From NCBI RefSeq assembly GCF_018860365.1, contig NZ_JAHKPO010000024.1, positions 1 through 64,000 on the forward strand: a stretch of 64,000 nt of DNA. Direction: 5' to 3'. The notes below the pieces were generated by a model. It was given only the letters and a program-made list of their open reading frames with translations, did no database searches and was not told the origin of the DNA. Source of the DNA: Arenibacter algicola (GTDB taxonomy: Bacteria > Bacteroidota > Bacteroidia > Flavobacteriales > Flavobacteriaceae). The position numbers and the translations under genes are program-made. Below are positions 19,576 to 28,526 of this stretch, piece after piece (the stretch's first letter is position 1; every line of letters starts with the position of its first letter).

Positions 19576-20487
19576 CTATTCCTCCATTTCATCCTCAAAC
19601 TTCGTATCTGCCATTCTTGTTTTAATGACATCAAAATCCTTATACTTATTTTCTTTTTCTACTTCTACCTTATCATAATCAAAGACAAGGAATTGACCAG
19701 AATTCATGCTTTCCATATTATCAAAAGAGAAAATATTGTTATTCTGAATTTGAAGGACTTTTAGGCTTGACAATTGTCCAAACTCCTTGGGAATTTCCCC
19801 ACCAAGTTCATTGTTCGCCAGCACCAACTCCTTTAATTCACCCAATTTCCCCAATTCTCCAGGAATAGAACCGAACAATTTATTTTCAAAAAGTCCCAAA
19901 CTCTCTAATTTAGAAAGCTCTCCCAATGAATTTGGTATACGCCCCGTAAGATTATTGCTGGATAAATTAAGTTCTTTTAGGGTTTGAATGTTCCCAAGAC
20001 TTTCGGGTATTCTTCCACTTAGGAAGTTATTAAAAGCAGAAAGTTTTACCAACGATTTCATATCCCCTATTTCTGAAGGTATTTCGCCTTCCAACCTATT
20101 CATCTCCAGTTTCAACACCTCCAATTTACTTAACTGGGCCATACTTTTCGGAATTTCCCCACTTATGACATTGAAAGCAAGGTTTAGATTCACCAAGTGT
20201 TTCAAATCCCCTATACTTTCCGGTAGGCTACCTACAAGGTTATTCCTAAAAAGGTTTATTTCCACCACATGCCCGTTTTGGACCGTAACCCCAAACCAAG
20301 TATCAACAGGGGCATTAACATCCCATGTAGTATTCCATTTTTGGCCTTGGGTACTTTTGTAAAGTTCCAATAGTACGTTTTTTTCGCTCTTTGGAACCAT
20401 GGCATTCACCGCCGTGGTAAATACCAAACAAAATACAATCACCCCAAAAACGTAAGCTCTATGTAATTTTTGTTGTATCATATACAT
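19576..20487 (-). CDS. Secreted plant-type leucine-rich repeat protein (copy 1)
   Basis: 303 residues with an N-terminal hydrophobic export segment (about 12-30). An N-cap resembling plant LRRs follows (Trp-Asn-Thr-Thr-Trp, then Gly-Val-Thr-Val), and then about seven 24-residue repeats of the form Leu-x-x-Leu-x-Leu-x-x-Asn-x-Leu-x-Gly-x-Ile-Pro. The last 40 residues are not LRR. They contain Phe-Asp-Tyr-Asp and an acidic end with Ala-Asp-Thr-Lys-Phe-Glu-Asp, which recurs in the neighbour. It lies 6 bases downstream of copy 2 and is clearly a tandem duplicate. Binding partner and function are unknown. No classic T9SS C-terminal domain is seen. Confidence 0.88.
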   Translation of the reverse strand: MYMIQQKLHRAYVFGVIVFCLVFTTAVNAMVPKSEKNVLLELYKSTQGQKWNTTWDVNAPVDTWFGVTVQNGHVVEINLFRNNLVGSLPESIGDLKHLVNLNLAFNVISGEIPKSMAQLSKLEVLKLEMNRLEGEIPSEIGDMKSLVKLSAFNNFLSGRIPESLGNIQTLKELNLSSNNLTGRIPNSLGELSKLESLGLFENKLFGSIPGELGKLGELKELVLANNELGGEIPKEFGQLSSLKVLQIQNNNIFSFDNMESMNSGQFLVFDYDKVEVEKENKYKDFDVIKTRMADTKFEDEMEE

Positions 20488-20493
20488 ATTCTT

Positions 20494-21372
20494 TTAATTA
20501 AAACTATCTTCAAATCTGGTATCGGCCGTTCTAACGTCCTTATCACTATTTATTTTATTAAGATCAAAGTTTCTGTGATTACTTCCATCAAAATCAAAAA
20601 GGGCAAACTTATTTTTACCAGCATCGTTACTGAAATCATTTTCGCCAAATCTATTATTTTGAAGTTGTACCAATTTTAGATTAGGAAGGCTCAAGATATC
20701 CTCCGGAAATTCTCCCCTGAATCGGTTTTCCGCCAAAACAAGCATTTTAAGCTTGGTCAGGTTTTCCAGACTATCCGGCACTACCCCACTAAAATTATTA
20801 TCGCCCAACTCCAAACGCTCTAAATCTTTTAAATTTCCAAAGGTTAAAGGAATAGAACCACTTAATCCGTTATGGGAAAGTAAGATTACCCTTAAACTTT
20901 TGATCTCACCCATGCTTAGAGGCAATTCTCCAGAAAGGTGGTTATAAAATAGATCCAACACAAGAAGCCTTTCAAGGCTTCCAATATTTTTAGGAATCAT
21001 CCCTGTTATCTTATTTTTACCCAACCTTAGTACAACCAATTTTTTTAATTCCGTTATACTTTCTGGGATACTCCCACCAATATTATTCAAGGCAAGGTTC
21101 AATACTTTTAAATTCTTTAGGTCCCCTATTGAATTTGGTATGCTCCCCCTAAGGTTGTTATTCATTAAATTAATGGAAACCACCTTATTGTTCTCCAGGG
21201 TTACACCCTCCCAGGTAGAAACCGGGGCATTTAGATCCCAACTTTTAGTCCAGGTATCACCCTTTGCACTGTTATAGAGGTCTATAAGTACATTTTTTTC
21301 CAGATCGGTAACCTGCCCTGACAAAAATTGCCCAATTAAAACCACAAATAGCATAAGTATGCTTTTTTTCAT
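20494..21372 (-). CDS. Secreted plant-type leucine-rich repeat protein (copy 2)
   Basis: 292 residues from the ATG at 21372; an in-frame GTG three codons earlier is less likely. It has a signal peptide (about 1-20 ending Ser-Gly-Gln), a plant-like N-cap with two tryptophans (Asp-Thr-Trp-Thr-Lys-Ser-Trp) and Trp-Glu-Gly-Val, and about seven LRR units with Gly-x-Ile-Pro. A non-LRR tail carries Phe-Asp-Phe-Asp and Thr-Ala-Asp-Thr-Arg-Phe-Glu-Asp. It is first in a two-gene operon with copy 1, preceded by a TATTTTTG element at 21443-21450. Function is unknown; protein-protein or surface recognition is the usual LRR role. Confidence 0.88.
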   Translation of the reverse strand: MKKSILMLFVVLIGQFLSGQVTDLEKNVLIDLYNSAKGDTWTKSWDLNAPVSTWEGVTLENNKVVSINLMNNNLRGSIPNSIGDLKNLKVLNLALNNIGGSIPESITELKKLVVLRLGKNKITGMIPKNIGSLERLLVLDLFYNHLSGELPLSMGEIKSLRVILLSHNGLSGSIPLTFGNLKDLERLELGDNNFSGVVPDSLENLTKLKMLVLAENRFRGEFPEDILSLPNLKLVQLQNNRFGENDFSNDAGKNKFALFDFDGSNHRNFDLNKINSDKDVRTADTRFEDSFN

Positions 21373-21442
21373 ATATTTCACTTTTATCCTAAATAACGAA
21401 TAAGAATTGTCCTACAAAATAAGATTATTGTTCGTTAAACAG

Positions 21443-21450
21443 CAAAAATA
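21443..21450 (-). promoter_or_regulatory. Likely -7 promoter element for the LRR pair
   Basis: Minus-strand TATTTTTG matches TAnnTTTG and lies 70 bases upstream of the copy-2 start codon. The -33 element is not clear. Confidence 0.4.
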
Positions 21451-21538
21451 TTCGATGAAATAAGCCCGAAAGGCCCATATTTGTTGTGAAAGTGCAAAAA
21501 GTTGTGGTGAAAGAAATTTGTCCTCCTAGTTTTTTTTC

Positions 21539-23455
21539 CTACAAAGAGAATTCTTCAAGTTCCAAAGTGATATTTTCCCACGTTTTCATTAGGTTTTCCA
21601 GGTTCTTTTTTTTCTTCTGATAAGTGTCGAAAAAATTGGCCTTTGCAATTGTTGCGTCGTAATTCATGAGTAGGTCATGATCAATTCCCGCTATCTCCTT
21701 TTCTAAACGGGCAATATCACTTTCCGTTGAACTTAACCTATTTTTTAGGGATTTTATCTTTTTTTGATCTTCGAAATCGATGTGTTTCTCCTGGGATTTT
21801 TCTTTCTTTTGGACTACTGTTTGTTTCTTTTCTATTGCCCGGAAATCCTCAACTTTTCTCTGTTCCAAATAGAAATCGATATCCCCAAGATATTCCTTAA
21901 TACTACCATCTTTAAATTCATAAACCTTGTTGGTAAGTCCCTGTAAAAAATCCCGATCGTGACTCACTAATATCAAGGTTCCATCAAAATTCTGAAGGGC
22001 CTGCTTTAGGACATTCTTGGATTTAATGTCCAAATGGTTTGTCGGCTCATCCATAACCAACACATTAAAAGGCTGTAGTAGCATTTTTGCCAGGGCCAAT
22101 CTGTTCCGCTCACCTCCAGATAGTACTTTTACATATTTCTCCACCTCATCGCCCCTAAATAAAAAAGACCCCAATATATCCCTTACTTTACTTCTGTTCT
22201 TTTCATTTGCCGCATCTATCATGGTATCCAAAATAGTCTTTTCCCCATCCAAATATTCTGCCTGATTTTGTGCGAAATAGCCAATTTGAACATTATGCCC
22301 TAATTTTAGATACCCCTTATGGTCCAAATCTCCCACCATTATTTTTGCCAGAGTGGATTTCCCTTGGCCATTTTGTCCAACAAAGGCGGTCTTGGAGTCA
22401 CGCTCTATCAACAGGTCTATTTTCTTTAATACATGGTTATCCCCATAGCTCTTGGACAAGCCTTCTATTTCCGTTACAACTTTACCAGGGGTAACGGAAA
22501 TTTGAAATCTCAAGTTCATTACACTATTGTCATCCTCATCAACCTCTATCCGCTCCATTTTATCGAGCTTCTTGATCAATGACTGCGCCATGGAAGCCTT
22601 TGTGGATTTGGCCCTGAACTTTTCAATCAATCTTTCTGCCTGCTGTATTTCCTTCTCTTGATTCTTCTGGGCATTTAATTGCTGTTGCTTTATTTCGTTC
22701 CGCAGAACCAAGTATTTGGAATAGGGCTTATTGTAATCATATATTCTTCCCAAGGAAATTTCAATGGTCCTATTGGTAACATTATCCAAAAACATCTTAT
22801 CGTGAGAGACTATCATTACACCCCCCGCATAATTCTTCAGGAAATTCTCCAACCAAATTATTGATTCTATATCCAAGTGGTTTGTTGGCTCATCCAATAA
22901 AAGCACGTCATTACTCTGTAATAAAAGCTTGGCCAATTCTATCCGCATGCGCCAACCTCCGGAAAAGGTTTCCGTTTTACGATCAAAATCTTCACGTTTG
23001 AAACCAAGGCCCAACAATACCTTTTCCGTTTCGCCCTGATAATTGTAACCTCCCAATATCTCATAGTGGTGGGTTACATCGTTCAAGTCTATAATTAACT
23101 GATTATAGGCCTCACTTTCATAGTCCGTACGTTCGGCCAGCTGATGGTTAATTTCGTCCAACCTAAGCTCCAAAGCCTTTATCTCCTCAAAGGCCTGATG
23201 GGCCTCTTCCTGAACCGTCCTTCCAAGATCAAAATCGATATCCTGCCGTAAGAATCCCATTTTAATATCTTTATCAGAGGCTATAGTTCCAGAATCTATG
23301 GGCATATCCTTGGATAAAATTTTCAAAAGCGTAGATTTACCCGCCCCATTTTTTCCTATTAGACCAACTCGATCCCCGGAATTTAAACGGAAAGATATTT
23401 CTTCAAACAGATATTCTCCTCCAAAAGAAACGGAGAGATTGTGGATATTAAGCAT
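21539..23455 (-). CDS. ABC-F family ATPase
   Basis: 638 residues with two ABC domains on one chain and no membrane segments. Walker A motifs are Gly-Lys-Asn-Gly-Ala-Gly-Lys-Ser-Thr (about 34-42) and Gly-Gln-Asn-Gly-Gln-Gly-Lys-Ser-Thr. Signatures are Ser-Gly-Gly-Trp-Arg-Met-Arg and Ser-Gly-Gly-Glu-Arg-Asn-Arg, and both Walker B regions read Asp-Glu-Pro-Thr-Asn-His-Leu-Asp. A charged linker and a C-terminal coiled coil (about 550-635) resemble Uup/YheS types. ABC-F proteins act on ribosomes; whether this one is housekeeping or gives drug protection cannot be told. It is divergent from the DUF983 gene. Confidence 0.93.
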   Translation of the reverse strand: MLNIHNLSVSFGGEYLFEEISFRLNSGDRVGLIGKNGAGKSTLLKILSKDMPIDSGTIASDKDIKMGFLRQDIDFDLGRTVQEEAHQAFEEIKALELRLDEINHQLAERTDYESEAYNQLIIDLNDVTHHYEILGGYNYQGETEKVLLGLGFKREDFDRKTETFSGGWRMRIELAKLLLQSNDVLLLDEPTNHLDIESIIWLENFLKNYAGGVMIVSHDKMFLDNVTNRTIEISLGRIYDYNKPYSKYLVLRNEIKQQQLNAQKNQEKEIQQAERLIEKFRAKSTKASMAQSLIKKLDKMERIEVDEDDNSVMNLRFQISVTPGKVVTEIEGLSKSYGDNHVLKKIDLLIERDSKTAFVGQNGQGKSTLAKIMVGDLDHKGYLKLGHNVQIGYFAQNQAEYLDGEKTILDTMIDAANEKNRSKVRDILGSFLFRGDEVEKYVKVLSGGERNRLALAKMLLQPFNVLVMDEPTNHLDIKSKNVLKQALQNFDGTLILVSHDRDFLQGLTNKVYEFKDGSIKEYLGDIDFYLEQRKVEDFRAIEKKQTVVQKKEKSQEKHIDFEDQKKIKSLKNRLSSTESDIARLEKEIAGIDHDLLMNYDATIAKANFFDTYQKKKKNLENLMKTWENITLELEEFSL

Positions 23456-23485
23456 ATTTGGTGACTAATGTTACACTGATTAATG

Positions 23486-23507
23486 CTACAAAAATGTAAT
23501 TTTGTAG
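23486..23507. promoter_or_regulatory. Palindromic divergent promoter region
   Basis: CTACAAAA and TTTTGTAG form a perfect 8-bp inverted repeat around ATGTAA. On the plus strand TAATTTTG (23497-23504) matches the -7 consensus and lies 16 bases before the DUF983 start. The minus strand has the near match TACATTTTTG toward the ABC-F gene. Confidence 0.5.
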
Positions 23508-23520
23508 AAACTTTTTGCAA

Positions 23521-23913
23521 ATGTTAAAAAAAGGAAACAAACTCTACAGCATTTTAACAGGAACTTGTCCTAAATGTCATGAAGAGAGTATGTATCAGGA
23601 CAAAAACCCATACCATTTGGGCAATATCTTCAAAATGAACGAGCGTTGCTCGCATTGTGGTACCAAATATAAAATAGAACCCTCTTTTTTCTACGGGGCC
23701 ATGTATGTTAGTTATGGTGTAGGTGTTGCCTTTGCCGTAGCGGCTTTCGTGATTTCCTTTTTATTTTTCAACGCCACCTTGATAAACACCTTTATTGCCA
23801 TCATTGTTACAATGATCGTATTTATGCCTTTTATTATTAGGGTTTCAAGAAACATATGGATCAATTTTTTTATAAAATACGACCCAAAGGCCAACACCAA
23901 GGTCAGTTCCTAA
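23521..23913 (+). CDS. DUF983 family membrane protein
   Basis: 130 residues from the ATG at 23521; a TTG two codons upstream is not needed. The N-terminus has two Cys-x-x-Cys pairs, Cys-Pro-Lys-Cys near residue 18 and Cys-Ser-His-Cys near 41-44, suggesting a zinc ribbon. Two hydrophobic helices follow (about 60-82 and 84-105). This matches DUF983, which has no assigned function. Its 3' end overlaps the convergent oxidoreductase gene by 11 bases. Confidence 0.88.
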   Translation: MLKKGNKLYSILTGTCPKCHEESMYQDKNPYHLGNIFKMNERCSHCGTKYKIEPSFFYGAMYVSYGVGVAFAVAAFVISFLFFNATLINTFIAIIVTMIVFMPFIIRVSRNIWINFFIKYDPKANTKVSS

Positions 23914-24958
23914 AATGCTTCTTGGTAAAACGGGATAGGTCCATTTCGGGCACCATAGCCTCTTTATTTTCAATTAGAGCATAGAGATGCCTGGACGCCA
24001 TTGGTGCAATCATGACCCCACGGGAACCTAAACCATTGAGCAAATACATGTTTTCATGTTCCGGATGCCTGCCTACAAGAGGTTTCCTATCACTTACCGT
24101 TGGCCTTATTCCAGCTACATGGTCAACAACTTCATATGGACATTTTAGGAAGGTGTCCAACTTTTGCAAAAGCTCCTGTTTGCATTCTTCAGTGGGAGTA
24201 TTGCTTTTATCTTTCCATTTATAAGTAGCTCCTACCCTATACAGATCCTTGCCCAAGGGAATAATGAAAACAGAGGATTTTATAACCCGCTCCTCTTTTA
24301 AAGCCGGTGCCTTAATGGTCAACAATTCACCTTTGGTACCATTGAGCGGCAAATAATTGAAATATGGATTATTTTTTATCCCAAACCCTGTTGCAAAAAC
24401 TATGTTCTTAGCCTTTGAACCACGGTATTCCACAGATCCACCTTGTAACTCTAGGGCTTCAAAATCAAAGGTTTCCCTAAGCAATAAATTTTTATTCCCC
24501 AGATACTGCCCGTAGTGCCTTAATAAAACAGCAGTATCTATCCTACCAGTATGCAATACTTCCCCATAGCCATATGGCGCTTCAATGTTGGGATTATGGT
24601 TGGAAAGTATTTTTGGGGCCACAAAATGGCCTAAATTAGGTTTGTCCGAAGCCTCAAACCAAAGGTTCTGTTCATTTATACTGGCAAAACGCCTTAGGAT
24701 CGGAATCTTGTAATCCAATTGGATCTCTAATTTCTTTTCCAATTCTGAATAGAAAGGTATGGCCAGATCTAACTGTTCTTTGGCATTCCAGGCTAATGTA
24801 AAACGTTTAAGGGTAACCGGATTATATAGCCCCCCTGCTACCACGGAAGAAGTTTGGGAATCATCACTGATAACTTTAAACGATTTTTTATTTTTCTCCA
24901 ATACTTCACAAAAGGAAATACCGGCCAAACCCAGACCCACAATTAGATAATCTACCAT
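23903..24958 (-). CDS. FAD-dependent oxidoreductase (DAO family)
   Basis: 351 residues from the ATG at 24958. The N-terminus is a Rossmann FAD-binding motif (Gly-Leu-Gly-Leu-Ala-Gly, about 8-13), and Gly-Gly-Leu-Tyr-Asn-Pro follows near 41. The C-terminal part has Gly-Ile-Arg-Pro-Thr-Val-Ser-Asp-Arg-Lys-Pro and Asn-Gly-Leu-Gly-Ser-Arg-Gly, typical of the D-amino-acid oxidase/MnmC-C superfamily. The substrate is not clear; an amine or amino acid is likely. It is transcribed toward DUF983 and away from the gldN terminator. A -7 element sits only five bases before the start codon. Confidence 0.87.
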   Translation of the reverse strand: MVDYLIVGLGLAGISFCEVLEKNKKSFKVISDDSQTSSVVAGGLYNPVTLKRFTLAWNAKEQLDLAIPFYSELEKKLEIQLDYKIPILRRFASINEQNLWFEASDKPNLGHFVAPKILSNHNPNIEAPYGYGEVLHTGRIDTAVLLRHYGQYLGNKNLLLRETFDFEALELQGGSVEYRGSKAKNIVFATGFGIKNNPYFNYLPLNGTKGELLTIKAPALKEERVIKSSVFIIPLGKDLYRVGATYKWKDKSNTPTEECKQELLQKLDTFLKCPYEVVDHVAGIRPTVSDRKPLVGRHPEHENMYLLNGLGSRGVMIAPMASRHLYALIENKEAMVPEMDLSRFTKKHFRN

Positions 24959-24962
24959 TTTG

Positions 24963-24970
24963 CAAAAGTA
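24963..24970 (-). promoter_or_regulatory. Likely -7 promoter element for the FAD oxidoreductase
   Basis: Minus-strand TACTTTTG matches TAnnTTTG and ends four bases before the ATG codon. With usual spacing the transcript would start at or next to the start codon, implying a leaderless mRNA. Confidence 0.5.
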
Positions 24971-25067
24971 GAGAAGGAAATCCAAATCTTCATCAAATTG
25001 AAATAATAATCATAATCCGCAAAAAAAGCACATTTTAATATCTAGTCAAAAATTCAAAATCCTCCTC

Positions 25068-25090
25068 AAAACAAAACAAAACAAAACAAA
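25068..25090 (+). repeat. AAAAC pentanucleotide repeat
   Basis: About four and a half AAAAC units lie between the oxidoreductase gene and the gldN terminator, in non-coding DNA. Confidence 0.7.
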
Positions 25091-25122
25091 AAAGAAGCGC
25101 CACATCTTAGGATGTGGCGCTT
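25090..25122 (-). terminator. Rho-independent terminator of the gld operon
   Basis: AAGCGCCACATC (25095-25106) and GATGTGGCGCTT (25111-25122) form a strong 12-bp GC-rich stem with a 4-base loop. On the minus strand it is followed by CTTTTTT. It lies 33 bases past the gldN stop codon. Confidence 0.9.
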
Positions 25123-25154
25123 AGCTTTATATGTGAATTGGAATATTATTAAGG

Positions 25155-26057
25155 CTAGTAGGCCCACATATCTTGTTCCCTATCTCGGATAACCTCCTTA
25201 ATTCGTTTGGATTCCAATAATTGGAACAAGGCATTATCAGCAATATAGTCCTTAACCTCACGGTCTCCATGCACGTTATCTTCTTTATAGATCGTTGCAT
25301 TGAATCTTCTTGCATTCAGCAACATATCAAAAGAAATAGGCTGCGCGGAATTCCGTTGGTTAAACACTTTGGCCTCATGTAATATTTGTCTTGCACTAGG
25401 ATACCATACCCAGAACAATGGAACTTTTGCCTCGGCCAAATCCATAGACTCATCATCTATAAAGTTAACATCCGGAGCTACAGGTGCAATACCCAACAAT
25501 CGGTATTTTAATTCACCCAATCTTTTGTCGAAATACCAGATTCCTTTAATAAGGTACTCTTCCAAATCGGCAGCAGTAAGGTTCCTACGATTGATATATT
25601 CAGGAGAAATAGGCTCTCCCGCATTATACTGCTCGTAACCGTAGTCTGTAGTATCCACTTTTTGCAAAGTTGCAGCCAAATCGCTGAACTTTCTTTTTTC
25701 TGTAAAATAGGAATCTACATAAACATCTTGCAATTTTCCGTTTTTGATATTTTTGATCAACACATCGTACAAGGACCTTCTGTCCGGACCTATATCAATG
25801 GTGTCCAAAGGATAATACAGTGGAAAGTTTACACGCTCGTCCAAGTCGATTACCTCCCAAACGGTTTTGGACCAGAGAATATCCCTGTCGTCCACATAGG
25901 CGTAAGGTAAAGGAGCGTCGTTATCCTTAGCAATTTGCGCTTCTGTCTTCTTCCCTATCTCTTCCGGTAATTTGGCATTTAGAATATTTGCCTGGGCGGA
26001 AATAGACAATGGTAACAGGACCACTACTCCAATTAATAAAACATTTTTCCAATTCAT
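25155..26057 (-). CDS. gldN: Gliding motility / T9SS protein GldN
   Basis: 300 residues from the ATG at 26057, which is followed directly by a signal peptide (about 5-20 ending Ser-Ala-Gln). An upstream in-frame start would only add a hydrophilic extension. The periplasmic body matches GldN (PorN in Porphyromonas), which forms the periplasmic ring with GldK and is needed for type IX secretion. Position at the end of gldKLMN and the size agree with the family. A strong terminator follows. The operon order K-L-M-N is the canonical one. Confidence 0.95.
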   Translation of the reverse strand: MNWKNVLLIGVVVLLPLSISAQANILNAKLPEEIGKKTEAQIAKDNDAPLPYAYVDDRDILWSKTVWEVIDLDERVNFPLYYPLDTIDIGPDRRSLYDVLIKNIKNGKLQDVYVDSYFTEKRKFSDLAATLQKVDTTDYGYEQYNAGEPISPEYINRRNLTAADLEEYLIKGIWYFDKRLGELKYRLLGIAPVAPDVNFIDDESMDLAEAKVPLFWVWYPSARQILHEAKVFNQRNSAQPISFDMLLNARRFNATIYKEDNVHGDREVKDYIADNALFQLLESKRIKEVIRDREQDMWAY

Positions 26058-26163
26058 CTGTTTAAATTTATTGTTTTTAATCTTCAGTCCTACCAAAGTT
26101 TGACTGGTGAATTAGCCATGGTAAACATTCTTCATTTGCCATGGCCATTTCACAACATTTTTA

Positions 26164-27732
26164 CTAGTTTGTTATCTCCACAACAACAGGAGATACCTTT
26201 TTAAGCTTATAGCCTTTGTTATTTGTAATGTAAGCCTCGATATCGAATATCTGAACGGCATCGCCACGGCTTGCTCTTTTAAGGGCAGACTTGGCTCTAG
26301 CATCCAATTTGTTACCGTTTACATCTACAGTTGGCTGTCCTGGAACTTTAAATTTGAATCCACTAACCGCAAGGTTAAGATCAAAATCAAAGTCTTCCAA
26401 TAAAGCTCCAATAGTAGAGATCTCTAGGTTGTTTTTACCCATTTTAGCGCTTCCGGATTCTCCTCTTACGGATCCTGAAGGTCTTGGAATATCCTTAATC
26501 CTAAACTCAGATGAAGTTTTAATCATTTGTCCATCAGGTAATTTACCTGAAGCAGTTATAGAAACGGTTCTTCCTGTACCAGGATTCATAGCGTATTTAC
26601 TTCCACTCTGCTTACTAAGTCCTGGAGCAGATGCAGTTACGTTGTTATCAGGTATACCAGGTATGGATATGGTTATAGGGTTTGAAACACCACGATAAAC
26701 AACATTCATCTTATCAGCTGAAATTACAGCGGCATTTGGTTTGGTAATAGTGGCAAATGTAGAGGATACTGGCACTTCTGTACGCTCTCCATCCTGCATA
26801 AACACCAAGTTACCTTCAATCTTATGATCACCAGCACTTCCAGCACTTACGGTTAACCTTACCTTACCGTCCTCGATTACATAATCGGAACCTTCATTTA
26901 ACTTTCTACCATCTAGGGTCAAGTTAACTTCATTAGGTTTTGTAGTGGCATCTTTACGACCCAATACAATATTTCCTGCAAATTTTTCACCTGCATAAAA
27001 GGCAGATTTTTCTTGCTCCAACAAAGTGGTATAATTGGTCATGGAAACCTCACTGCTCAATTGTCCTTGAAGCATTGCTTTTAGGGCATCTTCTTCTGTG
27101 GCTTTAATATCTGCCTGAAGAGAAGTGATCTTGGTCAATGATGCAACCAAAGGATAACCTTCAAAGTTATAGTTCAACCAATCTTGCTTGGAACCATCCC
27201 TTTTTGTAACCTTACCGTTCTCATCTCCAGTTTCGAACCTAGAATTTACGGAAGACTTTACAGACTCCAATTCTTTAGGCATTACTGCAGCAATCTGGGA
27301 ACGATAGTTCACCAAGCGATCCAAGAACTCTTTACCATCTGCTCCAAGTTGGTCTCCTTGAAAAAAACGTTGATCTAAATAATCGGTCTTGTCCATTACT
27401 TGATAATCTTTTGGATCCTCAACATCGGCCATCATCTCCTTTTTCAAGTTTTCCAAGTATAGGTAATACTCTGCGGACAATTCCTTTATTTTCTTGGCGT
27501 CCTCCAAAAGAGGGCCAAATTTCTCAGCATTTTCAGATGCTTTGGTTTCAAGACCACTTAGGAAAGCAGTATTGTTTTCCGTGGTTTTTATGTTAGAAGC
27601 TTCTAACTTTTCGTTCATAAGACCGAAAGCCGATAGAACTTCTTTTCCCATATTTAGGGCCAACATCGCGATGAAGATCAAGTACATTAGGTTGATCATC
27701 TTCTGACGTGGTGTTGCTTTTCCTCCTGCCAT
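26164..27732 (-). CDS. gldM: Gliding motility / T9SS motor protein GldM
   Basis: 522 residues. The N-terminus starts with Gly-Gly-Lys-Ala-Thr-Pro-Arg-Gln-Lys-Met and one transmembrane helix (about 12-32), as in other GldM proteins. The large periplasmic part carries the four successive domains of the family and ends in a beta-rich domain. GldM pairs with GldL to form the proton-driven motor of T9SS, and its periplasmic arm reaches the GldK/GldN ring. It lies between gldL and gldN with short gaps on the same strand. Confidence 0.96.
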   Translation of the reverse strand: MAGGKATPRQKMINLMYLIFIAMLALNMGKEVLSAFGLMNEKLEASNIKTTENNTAFLSGLETKASENAEKFGPLLEDAKKIKELSAEYYLYLENLKKEMMADVEDPKDYQVMDKTDYLDQRFFQGDQLGADGKEFLDRLVNYRSQIAAVMPKELESVKSSVNSRFETGDENGKVTKRDGSKQDWLNYNFEGYPLVASLTKITSLQADIKATEEDALKAMLQGQLSSEVSMTNYTTLLEQEKSAFYAGEKFAGNIVLGRKDATTKPNEVNLTLDGRKLNEGSDYVIEDGKVRLTVSAGSAGDHKIEGNLVFMQDGERTEVPVSSTFATITKPNAAVISADKMNVVYRGVSNPITISIPGIPDNNVTASAPGLSKQSGSKYAMNPGTGRTVSITASGKLPDGQMIKTSSEFRIKDIPRPSGSVRGESGSAKMGKNNLEISTIGALLEDFDFDLNLAVSGFKFKVPGQPTVDVNGNKLDARAKSALKRASRGDAVQIFDIEAYITNNKGYKLKKVSPVVVEITN

Positions 27733-27790
27733 TTTTCTAATTAGTTTTAATTATTAATTGATTTGGGTTTGGTTATTGAATTGTAACTAA

Positions 27791-28441
27791 TTAGTTTCTA
27801 TTCATTGCAGATAACATACCACCGTAAACTCCGTTCAAAGAAGAAAGGTTGGTTGCCAAAGATTCCATTTGCTCTTTAAGGGCACTTGAATTCTGCACCA
27901 CTTCCTCGTTGATAGATGCTTGTCTGCTTGCGCTTTCCAATTGTACTTTGTAAAGACTGTTCAAAGATTCCATTTGAGCGGCAGCTTGTACCATTTCATC
28001 AGAATACTTTTTAGTAGATTCCATAGCATCAACAGTAGGGGCTATACCTTTGGCAGCACCTTCAAAGTTTCTAATGCTAGATCCAAGACTTTCCATAAGG
28101 TTGGCATCTACACCGGCTTCTTTTAACAAATCATCCAATTTTTTGGATAAAGAAGCTTCAGCCTCCTTCATTTCAGCATTGGAATTTGATTTCCCTGAGG
28201 CAGCACCTCCGTTTAATTCCGGGTATACCAATGACCAATCGTATTCGTCATCTACTGGCTCAAATGCACTGATGGCAAAAATTAATGCTTCGGTAATAAG
28301 TCCGATTGCCAATAATAATCCTCCCGTAAGTGGGCCAAATTGCCAGTGAAGGATCTTAAATAATGCTCCTATAATTACTACAGATGCACCAAGGCCGTAG
28401 GCCATGTTAAATAATTTCTTAGTTGATTTTGACTGTGCCAT
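27791..28441 (-). CDS. gldL: Gliding motility / T9SS motor protein GldL
   Basis: 216 residues. Two N-terminal transmembrane helices (about 14-33 and 38-60) are followed by a cytoplasmic, helical C-terminal half rich in Gln, Ser and Ala. A Glu lies within the second helix (Leu-Ile-Thr-Glu-Ala-Leu), the position known to matter for proton use in GldL. Together with GldM it converts the proton gradient into motion for gliding and secretion. It sits between gldK and gldM. Confidence 0.96.
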   Translation of the reverse strand: MAQSKSTKKLFNMAYGLGASVVIIGALFKILHWQFGPLTGGLLLAIGLITEALIFAISAFEPVDDEYDWSLVYPELNGGAASGKSNSNAEMKEAEASLSKKLDDLLKEAGVDANLMESLGSSIRNFEGAAKGIAPTVDAMESTKKYSDEMVQAAAQMESLNSLYKVQLESASRQASINEEVVQNSSALKEQMESLATNLSSLNGVYGGMLSAMNRN

Positions 28442-28526
28442 AATTTTAAATTTAATTAAGTAATGTTAATAATAAGTATTTGGTTTAACGTTTGATTCAA
28501 TATAAAGGTCTTCTTTATTTTATATT

